Shown here: positions 38,273 to 47,763 of the stretch, one piece after another | Layout: every line of letters begins with the position of its first letter | Numbering within the stretch: position 1 is the first letter of the stretch | Assembly: GCF_900460315.1 (NCBI RefSeq) | Contig: NZ_UHIO01000001.1 | Coordinates: 1,889,501 to 1,953,500 of the forward strand | From: Veillonella criceti | Lineage (GTDB): Bacteria; Bacillota; Negativicutes; Veillonellales; Veillonellaceae | Direction of reading: 5' to 3' | DNA: 64,000 nucleotides | Notes under the pieces: generated by a model | Told to the model about the DNA's origin: nothing | Seen by the model: only the letters and a program-made list of their open reading frames with translations | The model's database searches: none | Position numbers and translations under genes: made by a program

Positions 38273-40423
38273 TTATTTGTCCTCCTTGTTAGAGATGGGA
38301 ACGTTAGGTTCACGGCAAGCTAAGTTTTCATGGTTTACTGGTAAGCTTGTAGGTATATCGCTTTGTAAAATAGAGTCGAGATCTAAATCCATATCGAGGT
38401 CGCTCATGCGGATCATAGTGTCTCCATTTTTACCTAAGGCATCAGGAATAATAGAGAATGTGTTGGAAATGCCATCACTGCAATCACGCCAAGGCATTTT
38501 AGCGACAGAGGCCATCGAAGAAACCGCACCATGAGAATCACGGCCATGCATTGGATTAGCCCCGGGGGCAAATGGCATACCTTGTTTACGTCCATCCGGT
38601 GTACTACCAGTGGCATTGCCATATACAACATTAGATGTAATCGTTAACAAGGACATGGTTGGAATACTTTCTCGGTAGGTCGGATGTTTACGAATTTTAT
38701 TCATAAAGGCTGATACGACGGTAGCGGCTAAGTCGTCAACACGATCATCGTCATTGCCGTATTTCGGAAAGTCTCCCGTGATTTCAAAATCAACAGCAAT
38801 GCCATTTTCATCACGAATTGGTTTTACTTTAGCATGTTTAATAGCTGATAAGGAATCGGCTACTACAGACAGTCCAGCAATACCTGTGGCAAACCAACGA
38901 GTTACTTTACGGTCATGAAGTGCCATTTCCAGTTTTTCATAAGCGTATTTATCATGCATGTAATGGATGATATTGAGGGCGTTTACATATACGCCAGCCA
39001 GCCATTCCATCATGTCGTCAAATCGTTCCATCACTTCATCAAAATCGAGATATTCTGATGTGATAGGTTTATACTTAGGGCCTACTTGTTTCTTTAGTTT
39101 TTCATCTACTCCGCCATTAATAGCATAGAGTAAACATTTGGCAAGGTTACAACGAGCCCCAAAGAATTGCATTTCCTTACCAATGCGCATTGGTGAAACA
39201 CAACAAGCAATCGCATAATCATCCCCACTGTTAGGGCGCATTAATTCATCATTTTCATATTGAATGGAGGATGTTTCAATGGACAGTTTAGCACAGAAAC
39301 GTTTGAAACCATCTGGTAAACGAGGGGACCAGAGGACGGTTAAGTTTGGTTCTGGTGCAGGGCCTAAGTTAGTTAATGTATGGAGATAACGGAAGGCCAT
39401 TTTGGAAACTAATGGACGCCCATCGGAGCCCATACCGCCGATGGATTCGGTAGTCCATACTGGATCACCTGTGAAAAGATTATTATATTCAATGATACGG
39501 GCAAATCGAACCATGCGCAGTTTCATAATGAAATGATCGACCATTTCCTGAATTTCTTCTTCGGTATAACGACCATCTTGTAAATCTCGTTCAGCGTAAA
39601 TATCTAAGAATACGGTGTTACGACCGATTGACATGGCTGCCCCATTTTGTTCTTTGATGGCCCCTAAATAGCCGAAGTATAGCCATTGAATGGCTTCTTT
39701 CGTGTCTTTTGCTGGTTGGCTAATATCAAAGCCGTACGAAGCAGCCATTGCTTTTAACTCTTTGAGTGAACGAATTTGGTCACGAATTTCTTCCCGATCG
39801 CGAATTAATGTAGCTGTCATGTCGCCCATAGTGATGGAAAAGTCTTTTTCTTTTTCTTCAATTAAACGGTCAATCCCGTATAAGGCAATTCGGCGATAGT
39901 CGCCAATAATACGGCCACGGCTGTAAGCATCGGGTAATCCTGTAATGATGTGAGCAGAACGGGCTGCACGCATTTCAGGCGTGTAGACATCGAATACGCC
40001 ATCATTGTGAGTTTTACGATGTTTTTGGAAAAAATCTTCCAATTGTGGATCCATATTGAAACCATATTCTTTTAGCGCCATTTTGGCAGTGCGCAGACCA
40101 CCATATGGGAACATAGCCCGTTTCAACGGCTTATCTGTTTGAAGACCTACGATTTGCTCTAGGTCTTTTATAATATAGCCTGGACCATGGGAAGATACCG
40201 ACGTAGCTACGTCAGTATCGGCATCGAGTACGCCACCCTTTGTTTTTTCTTCTTCATAAAGACGTAATACTTCTTGCCACAGTTGTTGTGTCCGTTCAGT
40301 TGGACCAACTAAGAATGAGTCGTCCCCTACATAGGGGTTATAGTTACGTTGGATAAAGTCACGCACATCAATGGCTTTATCCCATACACCTGTAATGAAG
40401 CCTTTCCATGCAGTATGTTGCAT
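38273..40423 (-). CDS. pflB: Pyruvate formate-lyase, catalytic barrel without radical domain
   Basis: The enzyme cleaves pyruvate with CoA to acetyl-CoA and formate. The 716-residue protein has the ten-strand barrel with the catalytic cysteine pair C407-C408 in [10 protein letters not shown] and the neighbouring [18 protein letters not shown]. It stops after a short polar tail (NKEDK) where other PFLs (about 740-760 residues) continue into the RVSGY glycyl loop. That loop is encoded by the next gene. ATG follows GGAGGTG. Confidence 0.93.
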   Translation of the reverse strand: MQHTAWKGFITGVWDKAIDVRDFIQRNYNPYVGDDSFLVGPTERTQQLWQEVLRLYEEEKTKGGVLDADTDVATSVSSHGPGYIIKDLEQIVGLQTDKPLKRAMFPYGGLRTAKMALKEYGFNMDPQLEDFFQKHRKTHNDGVFDVYTPEMRAARSAHIITGLPDAYSRGRIIGDYRRIALYGIDRLIEEKEKDFSITMGDMTATLIRDREEIRDQIRSLKELKAMAASYGFDISQPAKDTKEAIQWLYFGYLGAIKEQNGAAMSIGRNTVFLDIYAERDLQDGRYTEEEIQEMVDHFIMKLRMVRFARIIEYNNLFTGDPVWTTESIGGMGSDGRPLVSKMAFRYLHTLTNLGPAPEPNLTVLWSPRLPDGFKRFCAKLSIETSSIQYENDELMRPNSGDDYAIACCVSPMRIGKEMQFFGARCNLAKCLLYAINGGVDEKLKKQVGPKYKPITSEYLDFDEVMERFDDMMEWLAGVYVNALNIIHYMHDKYAYEKLEMALHDRKVTRWFATGIAGLSVVADSLSAIKHAKVKPIRDENGIAVDFEITGDFPKYGNDDDRVDDLAATVVSAFMNKIRKHPTYRESIPTMSLLTITSNVVYGNATGSTPDGRKQGMPFAPGANPMHGRDSHGAVSSMASVAKMPWRDCSDGISNTFSIIPDALGKNGDTMIRMSDLDMDLDLDSILQSDIPTSLPVNHENLACREPNVPISNKEDK

Positions 40424-40952
40424 TGTTGCACCTCCATTAAGGAAATAAAGAATGATAAGATACTTTAAGTGTATACTGTCTTATAGGTTAATTCAATATT
40501 TATAATGATATTATTTTTCGATTAGTGCTATGCGTAAAATAAAAGATGAAGAAAAATGATAAGATTAATGAAGTTTGTTAAAAATTCATGATTATAAAAA
40601 TATGATTAGTGATTTATGGCTGAAAGGAGCTGATGGAATATGTCTGAATGGATTATAATCAGCATTTATACTATCTTTCTGATGTTTATGATATGCTATT
40701 AAATATGTTTTTACATGATGTATTTATGAATATATATTTGACGGCTTGTGGTATTTTATGTCAAAAAAATGATAATTTTAAAACTAGTTATAGACAAAAT
40801 AAATGAAAAGTGTTATCATTATTATATCGAAAGATTGAAAAATATAAATTTAGTTTTTGAAATTTGATTGAAATATTTTTTAGTTTACGTATAGGACATA
40901 TTGATAGAGTCCTAATTTATGATTACCCCGATAGGGGCAAGGAGGTATTTTT
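40424..40952. other. 530-bp divergent region pflB-sodA
   Basis: The stretch is AT-rich and must hold both promoters. Seen are an inverted pair ATAAGA/TCTTAT (40455-40460, 40479-40484) close to pflB, a tiny ORF with a binding site at 40640-40702, and a TAGGAC/GTCCTA pair (40892-40897, 40909-40914) plus CCCC-GATA-GGGG (40926-40937) just before the sodA binding site. No clear Fnr, Rex or Fur site could be assigned. Confidence 0.5.
40640..40702 (+). CDS. Possible 20-residue single-helix membrane peptide
   Basis: ATG at 40640 opens a 20-codon frame with AAAGGAG 10 nt upstream (40623-40629). After MSEW the peptide is almost wholly hydrophobic (Ile, Leu, Phe, Met, Tyr), the size of one transmembrane helix. 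Small subunits of membrane complexes look like this, but chance cannot be excluded in AT-rich DNA. A competing ATG at 40632 opens only four codons. Confidence 0.35.
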   Translation: MSEWIIISIYTIFLMFMICY

Positions 40953-41564
40953 ATGGCATACACATTACCAGAATTACCATATGCTTATGAAGCTTTAGAA
41001 CCACATATTGATGCAGAAACAATGCATTTTCATCATGATAAACATCACAACACGTATGTTGTAAACTTAAATGCGGCTATTGAAAAACATCCAGAATTGG
41101 GTGAAAAAGACGTGGAAGCGTTGATTGCAGACTTAAACGCGGTGCCAGAGGATATTCGCACAGCGGTGCGCAATAATGGTGGTGGCCATGCTAATCACAC
41201 GTTCTTCTGGAACATTTTGGCACCTAATGCTGGTGGTAATCCAACAGGTGCTATTGCAACGGCTATTGATGAAGCTTTTGGTAGTTTTGAAAACTTTAAA
41301 ACTGAATTTGGTAAAGCCGCAACGGGCCGTTTTGGTTCTGGTTGGGCTTGGCTTGTAGTGAATCATGGCAAATTAGAAGTTGTGTCTACACCAAATCAGG
41401 ATTCACCACTTAGTGAAGGTAAAACACCTGTGTTAGGCCTTGATGTGTGGGAACATGCATATTATTTGAAGTATAAGAATGCACGTCCTGATTATGTAAC
41501 TGCATTCTGGAACTTAGTTAATTGGGATCAAGTAAATAAACATTTTGCAGCAGCTACCAAGTAA
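40953..41564 (+). CDS. sodA: Superoxide dismutase, Fe/Mn type
   Basis: The enzyme dismutes superoxide in the cytosol. The 203-residue protein has all four metal ligands: H27 (MHFHHDKHH), H82 (GHANHTFFW), D164 and H168 (DVWEHAYY). The GGGHANH stretch leans toward the manganese or cambialistic type; the metal is not certain. ATG follows AAGGAGG and a CCCC-GATA-GGGG hairpin directly upstream of the binding site could affect translation. Confidence 0.95.
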   Translation: MAYTLPELPYAYEALEPHIDAETMHFHHDKHHNTYVVNLNAAIEKHPELGEKDVEALIADLNAVPEDIRTAVRNNGGGHANHTFFWNILAPNAGGNPTGAIATAIDEAFGSFENFKTEFGKAATGRFGSGWAWLVVNHGKLEVVSTPNQDSPLSEGKTPVLGLDVWEHAYYLKYKNARPDYVTAFWNLVNWDQVNKHFAAATK

Positions 41565-41604
41565 GGGCTGACTGCAGCGGACATCCTCGCTAGTCCGTAG
41601 ATAT

Positions 41605-41645
41605 AAAAGAGCGCCACCTGTCTTTTGACAGGTGGCGCTCTTTTA
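41605..41645 (+). terminator. Terminator of sodA
   Basis: AAAAGAGCGCCACCTGTC (41605-41622) pairs perfectly with the 18 bases from 41627 to 41644 around TTTT, and T-rich sequence follows. Confidence 0.93.
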
Positions 41646-41756
41646 TGTTTTTTTATGACAAATACTTAAAAGCGTGTTATGGTTAAAAAAGATATATAGA
41701 TATACAAATGCATAGTTCATAATAGTTATTAAGGTAGAATCATTTTAGGAGGGCTT

Positions 41757-43283
41757 ATGAAAGAGGATTCTGTTAATAATACGATAAAGACTCAGTGGAC
41801 ATTTAATCCTTATAATTCATCACGAGAGCCTATGGTGCAGGCAATAGATACTGATACGGAGGATGTATTCTTTTGGATAGGTGAGATTAATAAGGCTTCG
41901 TTAGTAATTAATTCTAATCAAGGTTTATTAGATAGGCGTTTAGCTAAGGAGCTTGCCAAAGGGTTACAGCAGGTATTAGCTAAAGGGCAACGCATAGACA
42001 CAAGACCTCAAAATGTTGTAGATTTTGAGGTCTTGTGGGTGAGGGAATCTGGTTCTGAGGTGAGTCGTATTCATATAGGGCGCTCTAGTCAAGATATGTT
42101 GACGACAGCTAATATGGCTATGCTAAGAACTGCTTTATTAGATTTAGGTAAAGCGTTGTTGGCACTTAATGGTATTCTTTTAGAATTAGCCATAAAGCAT
42201 AAAGCAACTATCGTGCCAGCTTATACAAATGGTGTTGCTGCACAGCCAACGTCATATGGTCATTATTTACATGCTTTTTTTGAAGGTTTTTCACGAGACT
42301 TAGACTGTCTGCAGGCCGTGTATGGGCGAATTAATCGTAGTCCTATGGGGGCTATGGTGCTTAACGGAACGGGCTGGCCTTTGGACCGAGAGGCTATGGC
42401 GCAGTATTTGGGGTTCAGAACATTAGCCTATAATTGTTATGATGCCACACAGGTATATACGTTAGAATATGCTGTAGATTTGGCTTCCATAACTAATAGT
42501 ATAGCGATTCATGTAGGCAATTTTATTGCCGATGTGATGCAGCAATATGCGCAACCTAGACCTTGGATTGTATTACAAGAAGGTCTAGGGAATACGTATA
42601 TATCAAGTGCTATGCCACAGAAACGAAATCCTGGCTTATTAAATGCAACGCGCACGAAAGCAACGACTTTATTAGGAGAGGGATATACGGCTGTAATGAG
42701 AGCACATAATGTGCCACCAGGCATGGCTGATGCGCGAGGTATTGATTTAGTTGACTTGGTGCAATCAGCTCAGTTAGTAGTTACTCTGTTTAGCCATTGT
42801 TTACAGATGTTGCAAGTGAATGAAACGCGTGCTTTAGAAGAACTAAATTTAGATTGGACCGCGTCGCAAGAGGTGGCAGATATTTTAATGAGAGAGTATA
42901 ATATCCCTTTTCGTATTGGACATCATGTAGCTTCAGATATTGTAAGTTATGCTAGGATGCATCAGATAAAACCTTTGGAGTTTCCTTACGAAGCAGTGAT
43001 TCGAATTTATACATCCATTGTTGAGACGGTGAATGATATAGGGTTACCAGCCATTTTCCCCATGAGTGAAGCACGATTTAAAGAGGCGTTAAATCCTATT
43101 GAAATTGTACAACACCGCGCGGTTAAGGGGGGCCCTCAAATGGTGGAAATGGAATATATGTTACAGCAAAGCCAGGTTGTGTTAAACAATAAGGTGAATT
43201 GGTTGAAAGCGGAAACAGACATTTTACAAAAGGCCCGTGAAATATTACAACATGATTTTCAAACCGTATTGAATGTCGAATAG
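41757..43283 (+). CDS. Argininosuccinate-lyase-like protein
   Basis: The 508-residue protein belongs to the aspartase/fumarase superfamily, closest to argininosuccinate lyase. It has HIGRSSQDMLTTANM (106-120), AAQPTSYGHYLHA (161-173), RSPMGAMVLNGTGWPLDRE and the signature SSAMPQKRN (283-291). The histidine of the family's THLQxAQP motif is replaced by asparagine (N158 in YTNGVAAQP), and argG is not nearby. It may act on another substrate. ATG follows AGGAGG; the gene stands alone after sodA. Confidence 0.8.
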   Translation: MKEDSVNNTIKTQWTFNPYNSSREPMVQAIDTDTEDVFFWIGEINKASLVINSNQGLLDRRLAKELAKGLQQVLAKGQRIDTRPQNVVDFEVLWVRESGSEVSRIHIGRSSQDMLTTANMAMLRTALLDLGKALLALNGILLELAIKHKATIVPAYTNGVAAQPTSYGHYLHAFFEGFSRDLDCLQAVYGRINRSPMGAMVLNGTGWPLDREAMAQYLGFRTLAYNCYDATQVYTLEYAVDLASITNSIAIHVGNFIADVMQQYAQPRPWIVLQEGLGNTYISSAMPQKRNPGLLNATRTKATTLLGEGYTAVMRAHNVPPGMADARGIDLVDLVQSAQLVVTLFSHCLQMLQVNETRALEELNLDWTASQEVADILMREYNIPFRIGHHVASDIVSYARMHQIKPLEFPYEAVIRIYTSIVETVNDIGLPAIFPMSEARFKEALNPIEIVQHRAVKGGPQMVEMEYMLQQSQVVLNNKVNWLKAETDILQKAREILQHDFQTVLNVE

Positions 43284-43487
43284 AGTGCGTTAGTAATGTA
43301 AAGACATGTTATTTTATATCTTTTTAGCGACAAAACTATTGAGAAATGGTATCATATATATAGAAACGAATTTATTCAATATAATAGAATGCAATTAAAG
43401 TGTAAAAGAGCGGTGACTGTATAGTTATTTTTAGTATATGGTCAGAGATGTAATTAGTAATATAGTGATTGTCAGTAAGGAAGTCAT

Positions 43488-44294
43488 ATGGATAACGAAA
43501 AAAATTTGCGGATTGTGAGTATCAATCCCTATGCAATTGCACAAATAGAAAATCCTACGGAAGAAATGAAATTGACAGCTCTTCGCAAAAATGGCATGGT
43601 GCTGCAATATATTAAAGACCCTACGCCTGAAATGGTAGATATTGCCATGACGAATGCACCAAGAGCAATTCAATATATTAAAAATCCATCACGTGAATTA
43701 CTAGAATTAGTAGTTTCAAAGGGATGGAATAATTTAGAGCTTATCGATACTCCTGATGAAGGTTTAATTCGAATAGCATTAGCACAATCAGGTTGGGCCA
43801 TTCAATATTTAAAAAATCCGAGTGAAGAGTTGCAATTATTGGCGGTTGAATCTAATTATGATGCGATAAAATTTATTGCCAAGCCCTCGGAAGTGGTGCA
43901 ATTAGCTGCAGTGAAGCAGAATTATCAAGCATTAAGTTATATTAAAGAGCCAACGGATAGCGCTATTGATTTAGCCGTTACATTAGATCCGCAAGCTGTT
44001 CGTTTATTAGGTGAAGTGACAGTGGACCAAGCACTTCATTTTATCAAAATTAGTAGTTTGATTACTAAATATTTGCCAGCTGGCTACATGATTCCGCCAA
44101 CATATTTAGAAGAAACCTTAAAAGTTGTTTTAGCGGATGAAAATACGAGTGAACAATATGTACGTGATTTGCTAAATTGTACCTATATTGGTAAACATAA
44201 TAAAGGATTTGAAGCGGATGTAGTGGGGCTTATTGATCAATATGGGACTCAGAAAGCACGGCGTGTAGCAGTGGATGAATTATTGAAGTTTTAG
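43488..44294 (+). CDS. Protein with eight 22-residue helical repeats
   Basis: The 268-residue protein contains seven clear and one weaker repeat of exactly 22 residues, from residue 14 to 189. The pattern is AIxYIKNPSEELLxLAVxxN, resembling DUF4116-type repeats. Such repeats form helical solenoids that bind proteins. There is no signal peptide or membrane segment. It lies 24 nt before a MoxR-type ATPase gene and is likely co-transcribed with it. Function unknown; a substrate-recognition or scaffold role is inference. Confidence 0.75.
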   Translation: MDNEKNLRIVSINPYAIAQIENPTEEMKLTALRKNGMVLQYIKDPTPEMVDIAMTNAPRAIQYIKNPSRELLELVVSKGWNNLELIDTPDEGLIRIALAQSGWAIQYLKNPSEELQLLAVESNYDAIKFIAKPSEVVQLAAVKQNYQALSYIKEPTDSAIDLAVTLDPQAVRLLGEVTVDQALHFIKISSLITKYLPAGYMIPPTYLEETLKVVLADENTSEQYVRDLLNCTYIGKHNKGFEADVVGLIDQYGTQKARRVAVDELLKF

Positions 44295-44318
44295 AATAGA
44301 GTAAGAAGGATTAAATAT

Positions 44319-45440
44319 ATGAATTTTGTTGAAACAATGAAAAGTGTAGAGTTAGTATTGGCAGCCGGGCAGGTGCCATTGTTAATTGGTGAAACAGGGA
44401 TTGGTAAAACCTCTTTAGCTCATAAATTAGCATTACAAAAGGATTGGGCTCTGGTGACTATTGATGGTAATTTATTGAAAGAAGGGGAAATTGGTGGGCT
44501 ACCAACGGTAGATAGTTTTGCACGCCAAATGGAAGATGGAACCACGGCAACAGAAAAAGTGACAGTATATGCGATTCATTATAAATTGAAGAAAATTGCT
44601 GATGAATTGGCAGCAGGTCGGACTGTATTGTTGTTTATTGATGAAATTAATCGTTGTGAACATGCGGTACAACAAGAGTTAATGAATTTAATTTTGAATC
44701 GTGAGATTAATGGGTTTACCCTTGGTAAGGATGTACATATTGTAGCGGCTATGAACCCTACTAATAGCTATGATTACCAGACTGTTGAAATGGACGTGGC
44801 TCAACAAAACCGTTTTGTTTGGCTTCAGATGGAGCCCGATTATATGCAATGGCTCGATTGGGCTGCTGATGTTGAATTAGAGCCGATGGTCATGGAATTT
44901 ATTAGTACTTATCCTGAGTATTTACATAAAATGAACGAAGATGATATTTATGCAACACCACGTAGTTATGAGCGTGTATCTGCTTTATATAAAATGTATA
45001 AAGAAAATCCAGAAGCCGTAGGGAAGGATGTATTTTTCAATGTCATCCGCGGTAATGTGGGGAAAGTGATTGCTCAGGAATTTGTCAGTTTTGTAGCGGC
45101 TGAACATGAGCCATTAATTACGTTTGATGATGTATTTAGTGGTGATGCCTTAGCAGAGGCCGTAGTGACACGTTTACAGACAGAAAGTCATACACGTTTA
45201 TATTTGACGGCTAAAAATTTGATGCGTCATATGGAATTAAGAGCTCATCAATTATTTGTGGATGACACAACGGCTCAAGGGTTAATGCGTCGTTTTATGG
45301 ACTTTATGAAACACTATCCAGAAGATTTACAGATGGCCGTGATGAAAGATATTCGCAATAATTTCCCTCGTTTTTATACAGAGGCTATTAAAAGTGATGA
45401 TTTTGTCAATACGTTTTTTGACTTACAGCGGAGTTTATAA
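44319..45440 (+). CDS. MoxR-type AAA+ ATPase
   Basis: The 373-residue protein has Walker A GETGIGKTS (24-32), Walker B LLFIDEINR, sensor-1 AAMNPTN and the MoxR-like insertions near the nucleotide site. MoxR ATPases act as chaperones with VWA-domain partners, usually encoded next door. Its stop overlaps the start of the VWA gene (TAATG), so the two are translationally coupled. The C-terminal half after about 240 shows no family motif I recognise. Confidence 0.87.
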   Translation: MNFVETMKSVELVLAAGQVPLLIGETGIGKTSLAHKLALQKDWALVTIDGNLLKEGEIGGLPTVDSFARQMEDGTTATEKVTVYAIHYKLKKIADELAAGRTVLLFIDEINRCEHAVQQELMNLILNREINGFTLGKDVHIVAAMNPTNSYDYQTVEMDVAQQNRFVWLQMEPDYMQWLDWAADVELEPMVMEFISTYPEYLHKMNEDDIYATPRSYERVSALYKMYKENPEAVGKDVFFNVIRGNVGKVIAQEFVSFVAAEHEPLITFDDVFSGDALAEAVVTRLQTESHTRLYLTAKNLMRHMELRAHQLFVDDTTAQGLMRRFMDFMKHYPEDLQMAVMKDIRNNFPRFYTEAIKSDDFVNTFFDLQRSL

Positions 45441-47053
45441 TGTCTATTAATAGCGAAATTGATATTGTTACTCGTCGTGATTCGGTAGTTCATATGACGC
45501 CCACGTCTAAGGATCCTTTAGAGTTGAAGCGCGTACAATTATTGGCGGAAGCTAAACAAATTGTAACAGCTTGGCAACAAGAGCGCGAAGCCTTACAACG
45601 GGCCCAAGAAATCAAAGATAATGCGTATACCAATTCTATTGGTTATGCAATTACCGAAGCGGCAGCTCTTGCTGCAGGTAAACGAGATTTAGCAGTAGGT
45701 ATGGTAGATTTAGAAGCGAGTGAAGATTTTAAGCGACGTTTTTTACAATTCGTTTCTAAATTAAATTTACGATTAGTTGAAAATGATCCATTTTATGGCT
45801 ATTTCTTTTTACAAGTGGGGCAGGAAATTCGTTTTACTATGACGAGTGGCACAGGAATAAATTTTAAAGGTAGTCGCTATATTATGTATTTTAATCCGCT
45901 CATATTTTTAGATATGACGCCAGCCCAGATGGTAAGTTCTATTAAACATGAGATTTTGCATGTTATTTCGTTACATTTGATTCGGGCAAAACGACTCTAT
46001 GAGCGGTATACGCCATTAGCGATTAATTTAGCCATGGATATTGTGGTGAATAATTATATTGAACCTTTGCCACCAGGCGCCATTGATGTGAAGTGGTTAA
46101 ATAAAAATTTTGGTACTCATGTAGTCGCTTTTAAACCTTTGGAATATTATGTGGATGAAATTCAAGCTCATATAGATATGGCGCGTGAAACGGATGGGGC
46201 TACTGAAGTAGAAGATGGTTTGAGTGATGTGCCTATGAGTCCAACGGATGTGGCAGAATCGTTTGATGCGGCTAAAAGCCATGATATTTGGGCAGAATCT
46301 GATCAAGTAGATGGCGATTCGCAGGAGCAATTGACTGAAAAAATGGTAGATACATCGGCAAAAGGTGAACTTCCTGGCTATTTGTCTGGTTTACTTAGTG
46401 AAATGAAACAACATAAGGCGAGTTTGCCTTGGTCTGTTTATTTGAAACGTCTTATTGGTTCGGTGGCATATGGTCATCGTAAAACGACGACACGACGTAG
46501 TCGCCGACAACCAGAACGATTAGAGTTACGTGGTACTTTACGGAAACGGCGTGCTAAAATTGTAGTGGCGCTTGATTGTAGCGGTAGTATCACCGATGGA
46601 GCCTTTCGGCAAGCGATGCTTGAAGTATTGGAAATTACAAAAAGCTATGATTTTGAAATTACCGTTGTAGAATGTGATAGTGTGATTCGTCGTACCTATA
46701 CAGTTAAAAAGATCCAAGATGTGGAGCCACGGGTAACAGCTCGTGGGAGTACCTTATTTACGCCAGTGGTGGCGTATGCTAATGAACTTCAAGCCGATTT
46801 GTTGATTTACTTTACGGATGGTAAAGGGGAAAAGCATTTAAAAGTAAATCCTAAACAGTATAAAATTTTGTGGGTTCTTGTGGGGGAAGAGGCAAAATTG
46901 TCAGTGGAGACACCATGGGGCTTAGTCAAACGGTTAGCACAAACTGTTAAAGAATATGATATGACTATCGATTATGAGCGGACTGATGGGTATTCAATGA
47001 ATAACCAAGAGGGTTTCTCTATGGCTAATCAGGAAAAAGATTGGGACGAATAA
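45440..47053 (+). CDS. HExxH metallopeptidase-like and VWA-domain protein
   Basis: The 537-residue protein joins a DUF2201-type N-terminal domain with HEILHVISLH (170-179), a zinc-protease-like motif, to a C-terminal VWA-like domain whose metal site starts VVALDCSGS (375-383, DxSxS pattern) and continues with a conserved ARGSTLF threonine region. A charged linker (about 250-325) separates them. It is coupled to the MoxR gene and is presumably its partner. Peptidase activity is inference from HExxH. Confidence 0.82.
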   Translation: MSINSEIDIVTRRDSVVHMTPTSKDPLELKRVQLLAEAKQIVTAWQQEREALQRAQEIKDNAYTNSIGYAITEAAALAAGKRDLAVGMVDLEASEDFKRRFLQFVSKLNLRLVENDPFYGYFFLQVGQEIRFTMTSGTGINFKGSRYIMYFNPLIFLDMTPAQMVSSIKHEILHVISLHLIRAKRLYERYTPLAINLAMDIVVNNYIEPLPPGAIDVKWLNKNFGTHVVAFKPLEYYVDEIQAHIDMARETDGATEVEDGLSDVPMSPTDVAESFDAAKSHDIWAESDQVDGDSQEQLTEKMVDTSAKGELPGYLSGLLSEMKQHKASLPWSVYLKRLIGSVAYGHRKTTTRRSRRQPERLELRGTLRKRRAKIVVALDCSGSITDGAFRQAMLEVLEITKSYDFEITVVECDSVIRRTYTVKKIQDVEPRVTARGSTLFTPVVAYANELQADLLIYFTDGKGEKHLKVNPKQYKILWVLVGEEAKLSVETPWGLVKRLAQTVKEYDMTIDYERTDGYSMNNQEGFSMANQEKDWDE

Positions 47054-47084
47054 GTAATATATTTAAAAAAATCGATTAATTTCA

Positions 47085-47133
47085 TTGACAATTAATGTCT
47101 ATGGATATACTATATCTATAGATGTTAATTGTC
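47085..47133 (+). promoter_or_regulatory. Promoter inside a 47-bp palindrome upstream of the Rrf2 gene
   Basis: TTGACA (47085-47090) is followed after 17 bp by TACTAT (47108-47113). From 47087 to 47133 the DNA is a near-perfect palindrome: the outer arms GACAATTAA/TTAATTGTC match exactly, and the inner parts differ only at three G-T positions. The site covers promoter and start region, as expected for an autoregulatory operator of the Rrf2 protein encoded 22 bp downstream. Confidence 0.8.
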
Positions 47134-47155
47134 TTTTTATATAGAGGAGATTTAT

Positions 47156-47602
47156 TTGAAAATAAGTAAAAGTTTAGAACAAGCAACCTTTGTATTGTTG
47201 ATGTTAGCGTTACAAAAAGAACATCGTCCTATTAAAAGTATTGTTTTTAGTCAGCGGTTAGGAGTTTCAGACTCTTATTTAAAGAAAGTGTTAAGAAAAC
47301 TTGTTGTTGCCGGTTTAATTAGTTCGAATGCTAGTAAAGATGGTGGCTTTCAATTAAGTCGCAATATTGAAACCATAACTTTATATGATGTATATAAAGC
47401 GGTTGAAACAGATGATATTAGTACATATCACTCGGAGATAGCAAGACATTTATTTAGCGATGAAGCTTATGTAGTACAGAGTGAAACTAAGATTCGTAAT
47501 ACGTTTTTACAAGCGGAGAATATTTTGCAAGAACGTAAGTTATCGGATTTGATACGCAAGGATAAGTATACAGAAGGTGCTGTAGAGTGGAGCACCGTTT
47601 AG
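47156..47602 (+). CDS. Rrf2-family transcriptional regulator
   Basis: The 148-residue protein has the Rrf2 winged-helix pattern: RPIKSIVFSQRLGVSDSYLKKVLRKLVVAGLI (near residues 26-58), then ASKDGGFQLSR and ITLYDVYKAVE. The three cysteines that bind an iron-sulfur cluster in IscR or NsrR are absent. TTG at 47156 is chosen because AGAGGAG lies 6 nt before it; no ATG fits. A 47-bp palindrome overlaps its promoter. Confidence 0.88.
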   Translation: MKISKSLEQATFVLLMLALQKEHRPIKSIVFSQRLGVSDSYLKKVLRKLVVAGLISSNASKDGGFQLSRNIETITLYDVYKAVETDDISTYHSEIARHLFSDEAYVVQSETKIRNTFLQAENILQERKLSDLIRKDKYTEGAVEWSTV

Positions 47603-47763
47603 TTAAAGATGCCAAGCGTATTATGGTGAGTGATTTAGAATATAATGCGGCTAGTCGTGATAAAATACGGTGCTTAGCACATGAATGGAAGGGCGTTAAT
47701 TTAGAAACTTTCCAGTATAAAGAAACAAGAGTCAAGATGCTATTTATTCATTACAATGGTTAA
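47587..47763 (+). CDS. Hypothetical 58-residue protein
   Basis: GTG at 47587 opens a 58-codon frame that overlaps the end of the Rrf2 gene by 16 nt and has AGAAGGTG 8 nt upstream. The product (MEHRLVKDAKRIMVSDLEYN...) is charged and soluble. I see no family motif. It may be a coupled small protein of the Rrf2 operon or the remains of a longer gene, since a further 25-codon frame follows at 47769-47846. Confidence 0.45.
   Translation: MEHRLVKDAKRIMVSDLEYNAASRDKIRCLAHEWKGVNLETFQYKETRVKMLFIHYNG

Noticed and set aside
40453-40486. Rex or Fnr operator near pflB
   Set aside because: An ATAAGA/TCTTAT pair exists, but neither TTGTGA-N6-TCACAA nor TTGAT-N4-ATCAA is present.
40780-40850. Possible Fur or PerR box upstream of sodA (GATAAT and TTATCATTATTAT stretches)
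   Set aside because: Only partial matches to either consensus, and AT-rich sequence produces these often.
43431-43673. 80-codon minus-strand frame over the start of the repeat-protein gene
   Set aside because: It is a shadow of the repeat protein, with no binding site and low-complexity His/Phe-rich sequence.
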